Below are positions 18,223 through 27,521 of a stretch of 64,000 bases of DNA, piece after piece. Both the position numbers and the translations under genes were made by a program. Within the stretch, counting starts at the first letter, position 1. Each line of letters begins with the position of its first letter. The stretch is from Gammaproteobacteria bacterium HGW-Gammaproteobacteria-15. GTDB lineage: Bacteria > Pseudomonadota > Gammaproteobacteria > Enterobacterales > Alteromonadaceae. The DNA is taken from NCBI GenBank assembly GCA_002840125.1, contig PGZF01000003.1:248001-312000 (forward strand). The letters are read 5' to 3'. The notes under the pieces are model-generated. The model saw nothing but the letters and a program-made list of their open reading frames with translations, was not told where the DNA came from and made no database searches.

Positions 18223-19359
18223 TCAGTACAGTGAATGACTATTGTCACGGATATGCTGCTCGTTTAAGCGCCCGCGCATGACAAAGTAACTCCAGGCGGT
18301 GTACGCCAGGATCAGCGGTACAAAGATGCAGGCCACCACAAACATAATCATCAGCGTGGTTTCACTGGCGGTAGCGTCCCACATGGTCAGGCTGTGCGCC
18401 GGTGTAGTGCTGGACGGCATAACAAAGGGGAACATACTCACGCCAGCTGTCAGCACTACCATGGCAATAGCCAAAGACGAGCTGATAAAAGCGCTGATAT
18501 GGCGCTGTGTTTTACTGGCCAGCGCGCAAAGTAAAAAGCCTGCCACGCCAAGTGCCGGTGCCAGCCACAGCAGTGGCCATTTTTCGTAGTTAGTAAACCA
18601 GGCCCCGGCACTTATCAGCACCGTTTTATCGGTAGTGCGGTTAGCGCCGTTAGTATCAATAAGGCTGGTAACACTATAGCCATCGACGGCCAGAAACAAC
18701 CAGACACCAGCCAGCACAAAGATGGCGGCACACACCGGCGCCAGCACAGCAGACAGTTTTTCGCTGCGCGCTTTTAAGTCGGCTTCGGTTTTCAGCTGCA
18801 GGTAAGTGGCGCCGTGGTTTACTATCATCAACAGGCTTAACACACCGGCCAGCAGGGCAAAGGGGTTAAGCAACGCCCAAAAGCTGCCGGTATAGTGCAG
18901 GCGTAAAATGTCGTCAAAGTAAAAGGGTACGCCCTGCAGCAGGTTGCCAAACGCCACACCAAAAATCAGTGCCGGTATAGCCGAACCTGCGGTAAGCGCC
19001 CAGTCCCAGCGGCTGCGCCATATTTCACTGTCAATTTTGGCGCGGTATTCAAAGCCGAGGGGGCGTAAAAACAGCGCAAACAGCGTTAACATTAAGGCGA
19101 TATAAAAGCCACTGAACGAGGCAGCATATACCGTGGGCCAGGCGGCGAATAAGGCACCGCCTGCAGTGATAAGCCACACCTGATTACCATCCCAGTGCGG
19201 TGCTATGGCGTTAATCATTACGCGGCGCTCGTCATTGTTTTTGCCCAACACTTTTAGCAAGGCTGCCACGCCCATATCAAAACCGTCGGTAACGACAAAG
19301 CCAATCAGCAATACGCCAATCAGTAACCACCAGATAAACCTTAGTGCTTCGTAATCCAT
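18223..19359 (-). CDS. cydB: Cytochrome bd ubiquinol oxidase subunit II
   Basis: CydB is the second large membrane subunit of the quinol:O2 oxidoreductase. The 378-residue protein starts MDYEALRFIWWLLIG and contains the family stretch GFVVTDGFDMGVAAL, followed by the HWDGNQVW motif and eight to nine hydrophobic helices. Its ribosome site AAGGAGG lies within the last codons of cydA and its ATG is one base after the cydA stop, so the two are translationally coupled. Length equals E. coli CydB. Confidence 0.97.
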   Translation of the reverse strand: MDYEALRFIWWLLIGVLLIGFVVTDGFDMGVAALLKVLGKNNDERRVMINAIAPHWDGNQVWLITAGGALFAAWPTVYAASFSGFYIALMLTLFALFLRPLGFEYRAKIDSEIWRSRWDWALTAGSAIPALIFGVAFGNLLQGVPFYFDDILRLHYTGSFWALLNPFALLAGVLSLLMIVNHGATYLQLKTEADLKARSEKLSAVLAPVCAAIFVLAGVWLFLAVDGYSVTSLIDTNGANRTTDKTVLISAGAWFTNYEKWPLLWLAPALGVAGFLLCALASKTQRHISAFISSSLAIAMVVLTAGVSMFPFVMPSSTTPAHSLTMWDATASETTLMIMFVVACIFVPLILAYTAWSYFVMRGRLNEQHIRDNSHSLY

Positions 19360-19360
19360 G

Positions 19361-20920
19361 TTATGCCTCCTTCACGTTAGCGGGGCTTTCTAAATCGTAC
19401 TTACCGGTATGCAGCGCAGAGGGCCCAAGCCTGGCATATTTTGTCATCAGCCACATTTCGATAATAACGAAGATGGTGTACAGCACCACTATAGTGCCCA
19501 GACTGAACCAGATATCGCTGACACTAAGCTGCGACACGGCTAAATGGGTTGGCAGTATTTCACCAATGGCCCAGGGTTGGCGGCCATACTCGGCGACAAA
19601 CCAGCCAGCTTCACAGGCAATCCACGGCAGTGGCAGGCTAAACAGGGCAAATTTAAGCAACCAGCGCGGTTTATCTACTGTGCGTTTAGCGCTGTGCCAG
19701 AAGGCTGCAGCAAACAGCACCAGCATAGATACGCCGCACGCAACCATAATGCGAAAGCTCCAAAACAGCGGCCATACTTTAGGTACTGAGTCTTCCACTG
19801 CCTGAGCAATATGCTCTGCCGTGGCATTGGCAACATCGTCGGTATAGGCGGTTAGCAGCATGCCGTAGCCCAAATCGGCGCTAACTTCATTAAAGCGGTT
19901 AATCGTTGCCGGCGATTTATCACCGGCGCGATATTGTGTCATCAGCACATAAGCTTCCTGGCCGCGGATAATACGCTGCAGGTGTTTTTCTTTCAGCTCA
20001 CTTAAACCCGCCACTTCTTCGGTTACCGAACGGGTGGCAATAAGGCCAAGCACAGCCGGAATTTTCAGCGCATAGTCGGTGGTTTGCGTTTGCTCGTTCG
20101 GTACGCCAAACACCGTAAAGGCCGCTGGTGCCGGGTGGGTATGCCATTCGGCCTCAACGGCGGCCAGTTTAACTTTTTGCACATCGCCCAGCTCGTAGCC
20201 TGATTCATCCCCCAGCACTATTACCGACAGCGCACTGGCCAGGCCAAAGGCTGAAGCAATGGCAAAGCTGCGCCGGGCAAAGGGTAAATCACGGCCTTTG
20301 AGCAAATACCAGCTGGAAATCGCCAGCACAAACACCGCACCGGTAACATAACCGGCCGATACGGTGTGAACAAATTTAACCTGGGCCACCGGGTTAAAAA
20401 TGACGTCGCTAAAGCTGGTGAGCTCCATGCGCATGGTATCGATATTAAATACCGAGCCTATAGGGTGTTGCATCCAGCCGTTGGCGACTAAAATCCACAA
20501 AGCTGACAAATTGGTGGCTAGTGCCATCAGCCAGGTTACGGCCAGGTGTTTTTCCTTGCTTAAGCGATCCCAACCAAAGAAAAACAAGCCAAACAGGGTA
20601 GACTCAAGGAAAAACGCCATTAGCGCTTCTATGGCCAGCGGTGCGCCGAAAATGTCGCCAACATAGTGCGAATAGTAAGACCAGTTAGTACCAAACTGGA
20701 ATTCCATAGCAATGCCGGTGGTTACCCCAAGCGCAAAGTTAATGCCAAATAACTTACCCCAGAATTTGGTCATGTCACGGTAAATGGTTTTACCGGTCAT
20801 AACATAAACCGATTCCATAATGGCCAGTAAAAAGGCCATACCAAGGGTAAGAGGAACAAACAGGAAGTGGATCATTGCCGTAAAGGCAAACTGAAGTCGG
20901 GACAGGTCTACAATATCCAT
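19361..20920 (-). CDS. cydA: Cytochrome bd ubiquinol oxidase subunit I
   Basis: CydA carries haems b558, b595 and d and oxidises quinol, giving high-affinity respiration at low oxygen. ATG 20920 is preferred over ATG 20926: the GGAG sequence is only one base from the first but seven from the second. The 519-residue protein begins [19 protein letters not shown]; this His is the haem b595 ligand (His19 in E. coli). The overall length matches the long-Q-loop E. coli type. It heads the cydA-B-X-D-C operon, with an 18-bp inverted repeat in the promoter region. Confidence 0.97.
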   Translation of the reverse strand: MDIVDLSRLQFAFTAMIHFLFVPLTLGMAFLLAIMESVYVMTGKTIYRDMTKFWGKLFGINFALGVTTGIAMEFQFGTNWSYYSHYVGDIFGAPLAIEALMAFFLESTLFGLFFFGWDRLSKEKHLAVTWLMALATNLSALWILVANGWMQHPIGSVFNIDTMRMELTSFSDVIFNPVAQVKFVHTVSAGYVTGAVFVLAISSWYLLKGRDLPFARRSFAIASAFGLASALSVIVLGDESGYELGDVQKVKLAAVEAEWHTHPAPAAFTVFGVPNEQTQTTDYALKIPAVLGLIATRSVTEEVAGLSELKEKHLQRIIRGQEAYVLMTQYRAGDKSPATINRFNEVSADLGYGMLLTAYTDDVANATAEHIAQAVEDSVPKVWPLFWSFRIMVACGVSMLVLFAAAFWHSAKRTVDKPRWLLKFALFSLPLPWIACEAGWFVAEYGRQPWAIGEILPTHLAVSQLSVSDIWFSLGTIVVLYTIFVIIEMWLMTKYARLGPSALHTGKYDLESPANVKEA

Positions 20921-21001
20921 CTGCATACTCCGCGTGCGCAGGTTAATGTGAGGCAGTACCTATAAAGTAGTACAGCCATAACACTATACAAGCGCAGGCA
21001 A

Positions 21002-21019
21002 CCAGCGCTTATGCGCTGG
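21002..21019. promoter_or_regulatory. Perfect inverted repeat upstream of cydA
   Basis: CCAGCGC (21002-21008) and GCGCTGG (21013-21019) form a perfect 7-bp inverted repeat with a TTAT spacer, about 85 bases before the cydA start. On the cydA strand it is directly preceded by TTGAT, an FNR half-site, but the second half (ATCAA) is missing. It may be an operator or a hairpin beyond the end of the rpiR-type gene; no T-run follows on that strand. Confidence 0.35.
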
Positions 21020-21059
21020 ATCAAGCTTTTGTTACTCTATATTAGAATATTTTAATTTA

Positions 21060-21920
21060 TTAGCGTTTGCGGGCTAAAAAGGTATCTACTGCTTTATTGG
21101 ATGCCGCCAGTTTTTTGCGGCCTTGCGGGCAGGTTTGGGTTAGCAGAATAAACAGCGTGTCGATCACCAGTTCCTGGGCATTACGCGCCAGAATAGACGA
21201 CAACCGCGCTGAGCTTTCATCGGCTACTGTGTACAAATTCAGGCCGGCCAGCCGGGCAATGCTATTGGCGCCATAAGCGGTAATACTGATAATTTGTACG
21301 CCGTTAGTCGCGGCTTGCTCGGTAATTTTTACGCTGTCGGCGGTTTCACCCGATTCACTCAGTACCACCAGCACATCTTCGGCGGTGTAGTTAGCAATAT
21401 TGGCCAGTTGCACATGGGTGTCGGTTTCGGCCAGCGCTGCCATGCCGAGTTTTTGCAGCTTGTAAGAGAAATCTTTTGCCACTAAGGCCGAGCCGCCCTT
21501 ACCACACAACAACACCCGTTTGGCATTGCGTAGCATCAGCGCGGCCTGTTCATAGCTGGTTTGTGAGTTAATAGAATGGGTTTTATTCAGCACATTAATT
21601 TTGCTGGCCAGCAGTTTCTGGCTCATGGTACTGAAGGTATCGTCCAGTGAAATCTCGCCGTGCAGCTTGTCGGCGCTCGCAGGCAGTACCTGATGGTGCA
21701 GGCTGTCAGTAATGGCAAATTTAAAATCCGGGTAGCCTTTGTAACCCAGTTTCTGGGTAAAGCGCACCACGCTGGCCTGACTGATGCCTACGGCTTTTGC
21801 CAGCATTTGTGATGGCATATCACGGATATGATCCGGGTTGGCCAGAATATATTCTGCCAGTTGCTGCTCTGCACGCGGAAATTTTTCGCGCAGGGCATGA
21901 ATTTTGTCGAGTACAGACAT
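21060..21920 (-). CDS. RpiR-family regulator, MurR-like
   Basis: This 286-residue regulator has an RpiR helix-turn-helix (about 1-77, AKAVGISQASVVRFTQKLGY) and a SIS sugar-phosphate isomerase-like sensor domain (about 120-260). The SIS part contains GKGGSALVAKDFSYKLQKLG and ETDTHVQ, closer to E. coli MurR, which senses MurNAc-6-phosphate, than to HexR. ATG 21920 is preceded by AGGA. It lies downstream of, and in the same direction as, a TonB receptor gene, with anmK divergent beyond, so control of cell-wall sugar uptake is plausible. Control of another aminosugar regulon is the alternative. Confidence 0.87.
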   Translation of the reverse strand: MSVLDKIHALREKFPRAEQQLAEYILANPDHIRDMPSQMLAKAVGISQASVVRFTQKLGYKGYPDFKFAITDSLHHQVLPASADKLHGEISLDDTFSTMSQKLLASKINVLNKTHSINSQTSYEQAALMLRNAKRVLLCGKGGSALVAKDFSYKLQKLGMAALAETDTHVQLANIANYTAEDVLVVLSESGETADSVKITEQAATNGVQIISITAYGANSIARLAGLNLYTVADESSARLSSILARNAQELVIDTLFILLTQTCPQGRKKLAASNKAVDTFLARKR

Positions 21921-22007
21921 CCGGTATTCCTGTTTGCAGCCTGATTGGCTCAGTATAGTAAAGCGGTTTAAACCAGCAGCTTATTATGAAGGGAGGGAAT
22001 TGAAAAG

Positions 22008-22030
22008 CCCGGCCTGCAATACAGGCCGGG
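22008..22030 (-). terminator. Rho-independent terminator of the 917-residue TonB receptor
   Basis: A perfect 9-bp GC-rich stem (22008-22016 with 22022-22030) and 5-base loop are followed, on the minus strand, by CTTTTC. It lies 18 bases beyond the receptor stop, so the receptor and the RpiR-type gene are probably separate transcripts. Confidence 0.7.
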
Positions 22031-22047
22031 AAACACCGTGTCCGGGA

Positions 22048-24801
22048 TTAGAACGCGGGCTTGTAACGCAGTGAAATACCTACAGTGCGCCCCAGAACTG
22101 AGTAGTCACTTACAGTATTAAAATGGTTGGCGCCAGAGAACGGTAATGGCGGATCTCTATCCAGCAGGTTATCAATACCGCCGGTCAGGCTTAGCTCATC
22201 AGTTACCTGCCATGATGCGGATAAGTCGATATAGTTTTGTGCACCAATGCTGATACTGCGATCGGCAGCACTTTCTACTTCGCCAATACGACGCCAGCCC
22301 AGCTGTACGCCCAGCGTGTCGAGGTTCCAGTCTAGTGTCATACGGTGTTTGTAGTCTGCCTGCAGCACACTGGCAAAGTCGCCGGAGCAGGCGCTGCCAA
22401 AGGTGCCTTTACAGTCAATGGCAGGCAGCGTAGCGTTATTCTGCCGGGTTTGCTTGGTAATAATGGTACCGTGATACGCCAGTTTCATGCTGCCGCCCAT
22501 AACGGCCGGGGCGTCAAAACGGTAATTAACCGCCAGGTCAACGCCGTCTTGCTTAACTGCTGCCAGGTTAAAGTCGTTTACAATGGCCGTGCTGATCAGG
22601 CCGGTTTGCGGGTCACGGCGCACAGCGTCACACAAGGGGTTGCCGGCAACAGGGTTGTCGATATAACAGTTTTTCAGCGCGGCAGCAGGCTGGATCTGGC
22701 TTACTGCATCGGTAATTTCAATGGTGTAGTAATCCAGGGTGACGTCAAAGCCTTTCAGATAAGATGGCGTATACACCAGGCCCAGCGTAGAAGACACAGC
22801 TTGCTCTGGTTTAATTTCCGGGTTGCCACCAAAGGTGTAGCTGGCGGTAGAGGCATCAAACGGTGTGCCTACCGGCGCGGCACCGTAACGGGCGCATTGC
22901 TCGGCATTACCGGTGCCCAGTAAACATGGGTCGCCATCAAAACGGCCGGCAAAGCGTGGTACAAATTGCTCGCTGGTTTGATCAAACAACGCCAGTGACA
23001 AGGCTGTGATCGGGCTGGCAAATTCACCTAAGTTAGGTGCACGAAACGCCGTCTGGCGGCTGGCACGAATACGTACATCGCTGTTTATTGCCCAGTTAAT
23101 GCCCAGCTTCCAGGTGTTTTCAGCGTCGGTATTAGAGTACTCAGAAACGCGGTAAGCCCCTTCAAAGTCAAGCTGTTCGGCAAAAGGCTTGTCAAACAGC
23201 ACTGGTATTAATACTTCGGCATAGACTTCTTTACTGTCGAAGCTGGCGTCCATATCAAATACACCAGCCGAAGAAAAGCTAGTGCCGTTACGAAACGCAT
23301 CGCCCGGAATTTGTTTGCCGGTTTCTTTGCGGTATTCATAACCCAGCGCGTAGCTTACTGCACCGGCCGGTAATTCAAATAATGGCGCTGAATCGCCCGA
23401 CACTGTAGCCGCCCATACGCTTTGCGTACGCTCGCGGTTGGCAAACAGCAGTGGCACGCTAAACGAGCTTAAATCCAGTTGCGGGTCAAAAATATCTACC
23501 GTGTTGGCCAAAGCACCAAAACGGCTGACGCCGCTGTTGTTGTTGCGGTAGGCATTGTTATAAATGCTCGAGGTTTCGTCGGTAAGGCCATACTGGGCGT
23601 AAACGTCGTAGCTTAAGCTGTCGGTTAATATGCCTTTTAAGCCCAGTTGGAACTGGCTGGATTCGCGCACCGCTTCAGTGTATTGCACGCCCAGGCCCAG
23701 GTTGCGCTCAACGTTAACCAGCGCATTGCCGTTGGCGTCAAAACTGATTAAATCACGCACCGCCGCAGGAATATAAGGGTTGTCTGCTGTTAAGGTAACC
23801 TGCTCGTTAACTGAAATGGGTGTCTGGCCAGCAGAACCGGCGCCGGTTACTTTTACTTTGGCGTACATGCCGCGGCCGTACAGTTCAACGTAGTCGTTAA
23901 ATTCAGTGTTAAAGAATAAACCGGCAGATAAACGGTCCATTGGCTGGGTAAGGTAGCGATCACCGGTAACGTTTACTGTGTTACGCCCTGCAGTCACGCC
24001 GCCGTTATCGTCAATACCAAAGCTGTTGCCGCTGGCAACGTCGGTATAAAAACCGCCGCTGTTAATCATGCTGCCGCTGTTTTGCATCGCCCAGCTACGT
24101 TCACCGGCCAGCAGCGCTTTGCGTTCAGAGTAACCGACATAACCGGTAATATGGCCACGGCCATTGGCAATATCACCACCAAACACGGCTTCAGTATTCA
24201 TTTTCTCACCGCCACCATCGGCGGTTTCATAACTGGCCGACAGCTCAACGCCATCAAACTTGTCGTCCATAATAAAGTTAACTACGCCAGCCACTGCATC
24301 GGCGCCATATACGGCAGCAGCACCACCGGTTAATACATCTACCCGCTTAATTAAGCCGGCAGGAATAATATTGACATCTACCGAGTTACGAAAGCTAAAG
24401 GGTACGGCACGGGTACCGTTAATCAGCACCAAGGTACGGTTTTGGCCCAGACTGCGTAAGTCGATAGTTGAAGAGCCTAAAGAGTCACCCACAGTGGCGC
24501 CGGTGGCATTGGCACCTGCTGCTGCCTGCGGCAGTTTGGCAGTAATGTCTTCAACGTTAACGGCACGGTCCAGCTGAATTTGTACTTCATCTACCGAAGC
24601 GACCGGGCTTGATGCCACAAGTTCAGTACGGGCAATGCGCGAACCGGTGATGGTGATCACTTCGGTTTTTTCTACGGCGGCTTCGTTCGGTTGTTGTGCC
24701 AGAGTGATTTGGCTGAATAATGCCAGGTTTACTGCCAAAGCCAGTTTAGAGGCCTGGCGCAGTGTGTGGCCGGCGGTTTTGCTGCTAAGGTAAGACGCCA
24801 T
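22048..24801 (-). CDS. TonB-dependent receptor, large (917 residues)
   Basis: A complete outer-membrane TonB-dependent receptor. An extended signal peptide (about 1-35, ending LAQ) is followed by a TonB-box-like EVITITGSRI, a plug domain (about 55-170, with VDVLTGGAAAVYGADAVAGV) and a barrel ending in a C-terminal Phe. Extracellular loops carry paired cysteines (PCLLGTGNAEQC, CYIDNPVAGNPLC, DCKGTFGSAC) that probably form disulfides. A GGGAG ribosome site precedes the ATG. Such receptors in Alteromonadales import sugars, peptides or other large nutrients. Its neighbours MurR-like and AnmK suggest peptidoglycan fragments as substrate. That is inferred only from position. Confidence 0.93.
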   Translation of the reverse strand: MASYLSSKTAGHTLRQASKLALAVNLALFSQITLAQQPNEAAVEKTEVITITGSRIARTELVASSPVASVDEVQIQLDRAVNVEDITAKLPQAAAGANATGATVGDSLGSSTIDLRSLGQNRTLVLINGTRAVPFSFRNSVDVNIIPAGLIKRVDVLTGGAAAVYGADAVAGVVNFIMDDKFDGVELSASYETADGGGEKMNTEAVFGGDIANGRGHITGYVGYSERKALLAGERSWAMQNSGSMINSGGFYTDVASGNSFGIDDNGGVTAGRNTVNVTGDRYLTQPMDRLSAGLFFNTEFNDYVELYGRGMYAKVKVTGAGSAGQTPISVNEQVTLTADNPYIPAAVRDLISFDANGNALVNVERNLGLGVQYTEAVRESSQFQLGLKGILTDSLSYDVYAQYGLTDETSSIYNNAYRNNNSGVSRFGALANTVDIFDPQLDLSSFSVPLLFANRERTQSVWAATVSGDSAPLFELPAGAVSYALGYEYRKETGKQIPGDAFRNGTSFSSAGVFDMDASFDSKEVYAEVLIPVLFDKPFAEQLDFEGAYRVSEYSNTDAENTWKLGINWAINSDVRIRASRQTAFRAPNLGEFASPITALSLALFDQTSEQFVPRFAGRFDGDPCLLGTGNAEQCARYGAAPVGTPFDASTASYTFGGNPEIKPEQAVSSTLGLVYTPSYLKGFDVTLDYYTIEITDAVSQIQPAAALKNCYIDNPVAGNPLCDAVRRDPQTGLISTAIVNDFNLAAVKQDGVDLAVNYRFDAPAVMGGSMKLAYHGTIITKQTRQNNATLPAIDCKGTFGSACSGDFASVLQADYKHRMTLDWNLDTLGVQLGWRRIGEVESAADRSISIGAQNYIDLSASWQVTDELSLTGGIDNLLDRDPPLPFSGANHFNTVSDYSVLGRTVGISLRYKPAF

Positions 24802-25007
24802 CTGTGTATACTCCCAGTTGCTATAGCTAGAATATCGGGTTTGAATTTATGAATTTTTTATACATTAGTAACTAGCTTTCAATGAATATATACCCCAATG
24901 CGAAATTTTATGCAATTTTATTTAGTGTAAATCTTAGTGTTGTCGGATAAATTATTCATGCTACAGTTTGCAACAATAGTTTTGCTCCAGCCTCAACAGG
25001 AAAACCT
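24802..25007. promoter_or_regulatory. Divergent promoter region between TonB receptor and anmK
   Basis: This 206-base AT-rich gap holds the promoters of both divergent genes. Visible repeats are the direct pair TGAATTT-A-TGAATTT at about 24841-24855 and the near-repeat AAATTTTATG/CAATTTTATT at about 24903-24922, as well as the 8-bp palindrome GCTATAGC. The RpiR-type regulator may act here, but no site can be assigned by eye. Confidence 0.4.
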
Positions 25008-26210
25008 ATGCACGCACATATTCAGAACTTGTTTAATATTGCCGCCAAACCCAGCCGGAAAGTTATTGGCCTGATGAGCGGCACCTCACTCGACGGCCTG
25101 GATGTGGCACTGTGCGAACTGAGCGGCGATGGCCTTGATACCCGCATTAACTTATTACAGTTCACCACGGTAGATTACGACACCGACTACAAGCAGCGGG
25201 TAAAGGCAGTGTTTTCCAAACGTGAAGTAGACTTGCAGGCAGTAACGTTGTTAAACCCGTGGATAGGCCTGGAGCACGGCCGTATGATTAACCAGTGCCT
25301 GGCGCAGTGGCAGTTAACGGCTGCTGATGTGGACGTAATAGCCAGCCACGGCCAGACCATTTTTCACTGCCCTAAACGCCAGCATAATCTGGCTGATTAC
25401 GGTAACGCCACGCTGCAAATTGGCGATGGCGATCATCTGGCGATGGCCACCGGTATTATTACGCTGAGTGATTTCCGGCAAAAACACATTGCTGCAGGCG
25501 GCGAGGGCGCACCGTTAGCGGTATATGGCGATTATTTATTGTTTAGCAGCAATAGCGAAAACCGCATTATGCTCAATATCGGCGGCATAGCTAACTTTAC
25601 CTGGTTGCCACAAACACTGGACGCCGAAGCCGTATTTAGCAGCGACATTGGCCCCGGCAATACTATGATGGATGCGTTTATTCAACAGCATTATCCGGGT
25701 AAGTATTTTGATGAAAATTCCGTATTGGCCAAAGCCGGAAAGGTTAGTGAGCCTTTACTGGGGGCGTTAAAGCAAGACCCGTTTTTTGCGCTGGGTTTTC
25801 CTAAAACTACCGGGCCGGAGGTATTTAACCTGGCCTATCTTGCTAAGGCGCAGCAGGTAAGCGGTACAAAGCAATTAAGCCATGCCGATATTATGGCCAC
25901 GCTAAACTGTTTTAGCGCCGATATGATTATCAGTGCCATTAAGCAAACTACAGCAAAACTGGATCAGTTTGTTATTTACGCCAGCGGCGGCGGTATTCAT
26001 AACCCGCTGTTAATGGCCCAAATTCAGGCTGCATTGCCGGATGTAAGCATTAAAACCACCCGTGATTTAGGCATAAACCCCGACGCGAAAGAAGCGGTAT
26101 TATTTGCTGTACTGGCCAATGAATGTTTAGTCGGCGGTAAACAAAAATTCAGCAACGCCCGCGAGGGAATACCGGGCGTTACCATGGGCAAGGTGAGTTT
26201 TGCTGATTAA
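25008..26210 (+). CDS. anmK: Anhydro-N-acetylmuramic acid kinase AnmK
   Basis: AnmK opens and phosphorylates 1,6-anhydroMurNAc to MurNAc-6-phosphate during peptidoglycan recycling. The 400-residue protein has the signature GLMSGTSLDGLDVALCEL (residues 21-38), the ASHGQTIFH segment, the catalytic region SDIGPGNTMMDAF and the late SGGGIHNPLLM ATP-binding stretch. It is about 30 residues longer than E. coli AnmK, mainly by an N-terminal extension. It is divergent from the TonB receptor. A diverged copy of its last 21 codons occurs at 34402-34482. MurQ and MurP are not in the window. Confidence 0.95.
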   Translation: MHAHIQNLFNIAAKPSRKVIGLMSGTSLDGLDVALCELSGDGLDTRINLLQFTTVDYDTDYKQRVKAVFSKREVDLQAVTLLNPWIGLEHGRMINQCLAQWQLTAADVDVIASHGQTIFHCPKRQHNLADYGNATLQIGDGDHLAMATGIITLSDFRQKHIAAGGEGAPLAVYGDYLLFSSNSENRIMLNIGGIANFTWLPQTLDAEAVFSSDIGPGNTMMDAFIQQHYPGKYFDENSVLAKAGKVSEPLLGALKQDPFFALGFPKTTGPEVFNLAYLAKAQQVSGTKQLSHADIMATLNCFSADMIISAIKQTTAKLDQFVIYASGGGIHNPLLMAQIQAALPDVSIKTTRDLGINPDAKEAVLFAVLANECLVGGKQKFSNAREGIPGVTMGKVSFAD

Positions 26211-26248
26211 AGCCTGCGTTACGCAGCGGGTTCTGTAACCGCTGCACG

Positions 26249-26398
26249 TCAGATTTTAACAATACCCCTGCCCCGGATATCGCCCTGCAATAACCGGGTA
26301 GCAGTGACAACAACCTGACCCAGGCTGATAACACTGGCTATCTGATCAAAGTCGGCTGGGCGTTGCCAGGCTTCGATCCGGTCAGCCAAGGGGCGCAT
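26249..26398 (-). pseudogene. 3' remnant of an AcuI/YhdH-type quinone oxidoreductase gene
   Basis: Read on the minus strand from ATG 26398, the frame gives 49 residues starting MRPLADRIEAWQRP and ending LLQGDIRGRGIVKI before a TGA. This matches the C-terminal end of AcuI/YhdH medium-chain reductases, where an R-x-x-AW motif is followed by an acidic helix and a final L-x-G-x-x-RGR-x-VV sequence. In the same frame the likeness may reach back to about 26422 (SVLLNCVM), where a stop ends it. The catalytic and NADPH-binding parts are absent, so it is a decayed gene end. It lies just downstream of an intact gene of the same superfamily. Confidence 0.6.
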
Positions 26399-26430
26399 CA
26401 CACAATTCAGTAGTACGGATTATTTCAAAC

Positions 26431-27450
26431 TTATACTATTTTAATCACCACTTTGCCTTTGGCGCGGCCTTGCGCCAGATAGTCCAGTGCATCTTTTGCT
26501 TGCTTAAACGGAAAGACTTTGTCGATCACAGGTTTAATCTTTTCGGCTTCGAGCAGTGTGCTGATGTCGCTAAGCTGATTGCCGTCGGGGCGGACAAATA
26601 AAAATGAATAGCTGACCTGACGTTTTTTCGCTTGCGCTATGATTTTACGGCTCATCAAACCAAAGACAAATTTCAGCACAAAGTTCAACTTGCGGGCCTG
26701 TGCAAAGGCCTTATCCAGCGGGCCGACCAAGGAAACAATGTTGCTGCCAGGCTTGAGAATGCCGATCGATTTCTCAATTGCATCGCCTCTGATGGTGCCA
26801 AGGGCTATATCGTAACCCAGCAGTACTTTGTCGAATTCTTGTTGGGTGTAGTTAATCACCTGGTCGGCACCGAGGCTTTTCACCAATGCCAGGTTTTTGC
26901 TACTGGTGGTAGTGGCCACTTTCGCGCCAAAGTATTTAGCCAGTTGGATTGCAAAAGTACCAATGCCGCCAGAACCCGCAGGAATAAATACTTTCTGACC
27001 TGGTTGAATTCCGGCCCTCTCTTTTAAAGCTTGCCATGAGGTAAGGCCTACCATAGGAATAGATGCAGCTTGCACAAAATCCAGATTGGCAGGTTTTAGT
27101 GCTGCCGCACTTTCAGCGACCACAGCATATTTGGCCACAGCACCAGTGCCAGTATCAAAAATGCTGGCGAAAACGGCATCACCCACTTTGAAACGGCTGA
27201 CCTGACTGCCTACTGCAGTTACCACACCAGCCAGATCGCTGCCTATAGTGGCGGGCAACTGAAAATGCAAAACAGGCTTAAACATGCCGGTCAGGATCAT
27301 ATTATCAATAGGGTTTAGGGCTGCAGCATGCACCTGTACCAGGATTTCGTTGGCTTTTAATGCAGCAGGGCGGGCAGTCGTGGCCAGTCCGACATCGGGC
27401 GACTTGCCATAACGTTTAAAAGTAAAAGCTTGCATGCTTTGATTTGTCAT
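26431..27450 (-). CDS. NADP-dependent medium-chain oxidoreductase (quinone reductase-like)
   Basis: This 339-residue MDR-superfamily enzyme has a GroES-like N-domain (KANEILVQVHAAALNPIDN) and a Rossmann domain with the glycine motif GSGGIGTFAIQLAKYFGAKV at about residue 158. The zinc-binding cysteines of true alcohol dehydrogenases are missing, so it is a quinone, enal or enone reductase type. The last residues GKVVIKIV are typical. It is the distal gene of the leftward OYE/SDR cluster, which fits a role in reducing reactive carbonyl or quinone compounds. The substrate is unknown. Confidence 0.87.
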   Translation of the reverse strand: MTNQSMQAFTFKRYGKSPDVGLATTARPAALKANEILVQVHAAALNPIDNMILTGMFKPVLHFQLPATIGSDLAGVVTAVGSQVSRFKVGDAVFASIFDTGTGAVAKYAVVAESAAALKPANLDFVQAASIPMVGLTSWQALKERAGIQPGQKVFIPAGSGGIGTFAIQLAKYFGAKVATTTSSKNLALVKSLGADQVINYTQQEFDKVLLGYDIALGTIRGDAIEKSIGILKPGSNIVSLVGPLDKAFAQARKLNFVLKFVFGLMSRKIIAQAKKRQVSYSFLFVRPDGNQLSDISTLLEAEKIKPVIDKVFPFKQAKDALDYLAQGRAKGKVVIKIV

Positions 27451-27521
27451 TTATTTATACTCCACAGCTATAGATTAAGCTGGTATGGGTTGAACTGGCC
27501 ATTGCTGATTTCGTCCTGTTA

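Noticed and set aside
21019..21024. An FNR site upstream of cydA
   Set aside because: Only one half (TTGAT on the cydA strand) is present; the expected second half is missing.
22345..22923. A 192-residue open frame on the + strand opposite the TonB receptor gene
   Set aside because: It lies entirely within a confident gene on the other strand, has no ribosome site and looks like a shadow frame with low-complexity Gly/Val content.
26223..26246. A possible anmK terminator hairpin (GCAGCGGGTT with AACCGCTGC)
   Set aside because: The stem needs a bulged base and no T-run follows, so it was not listed as a terminator.
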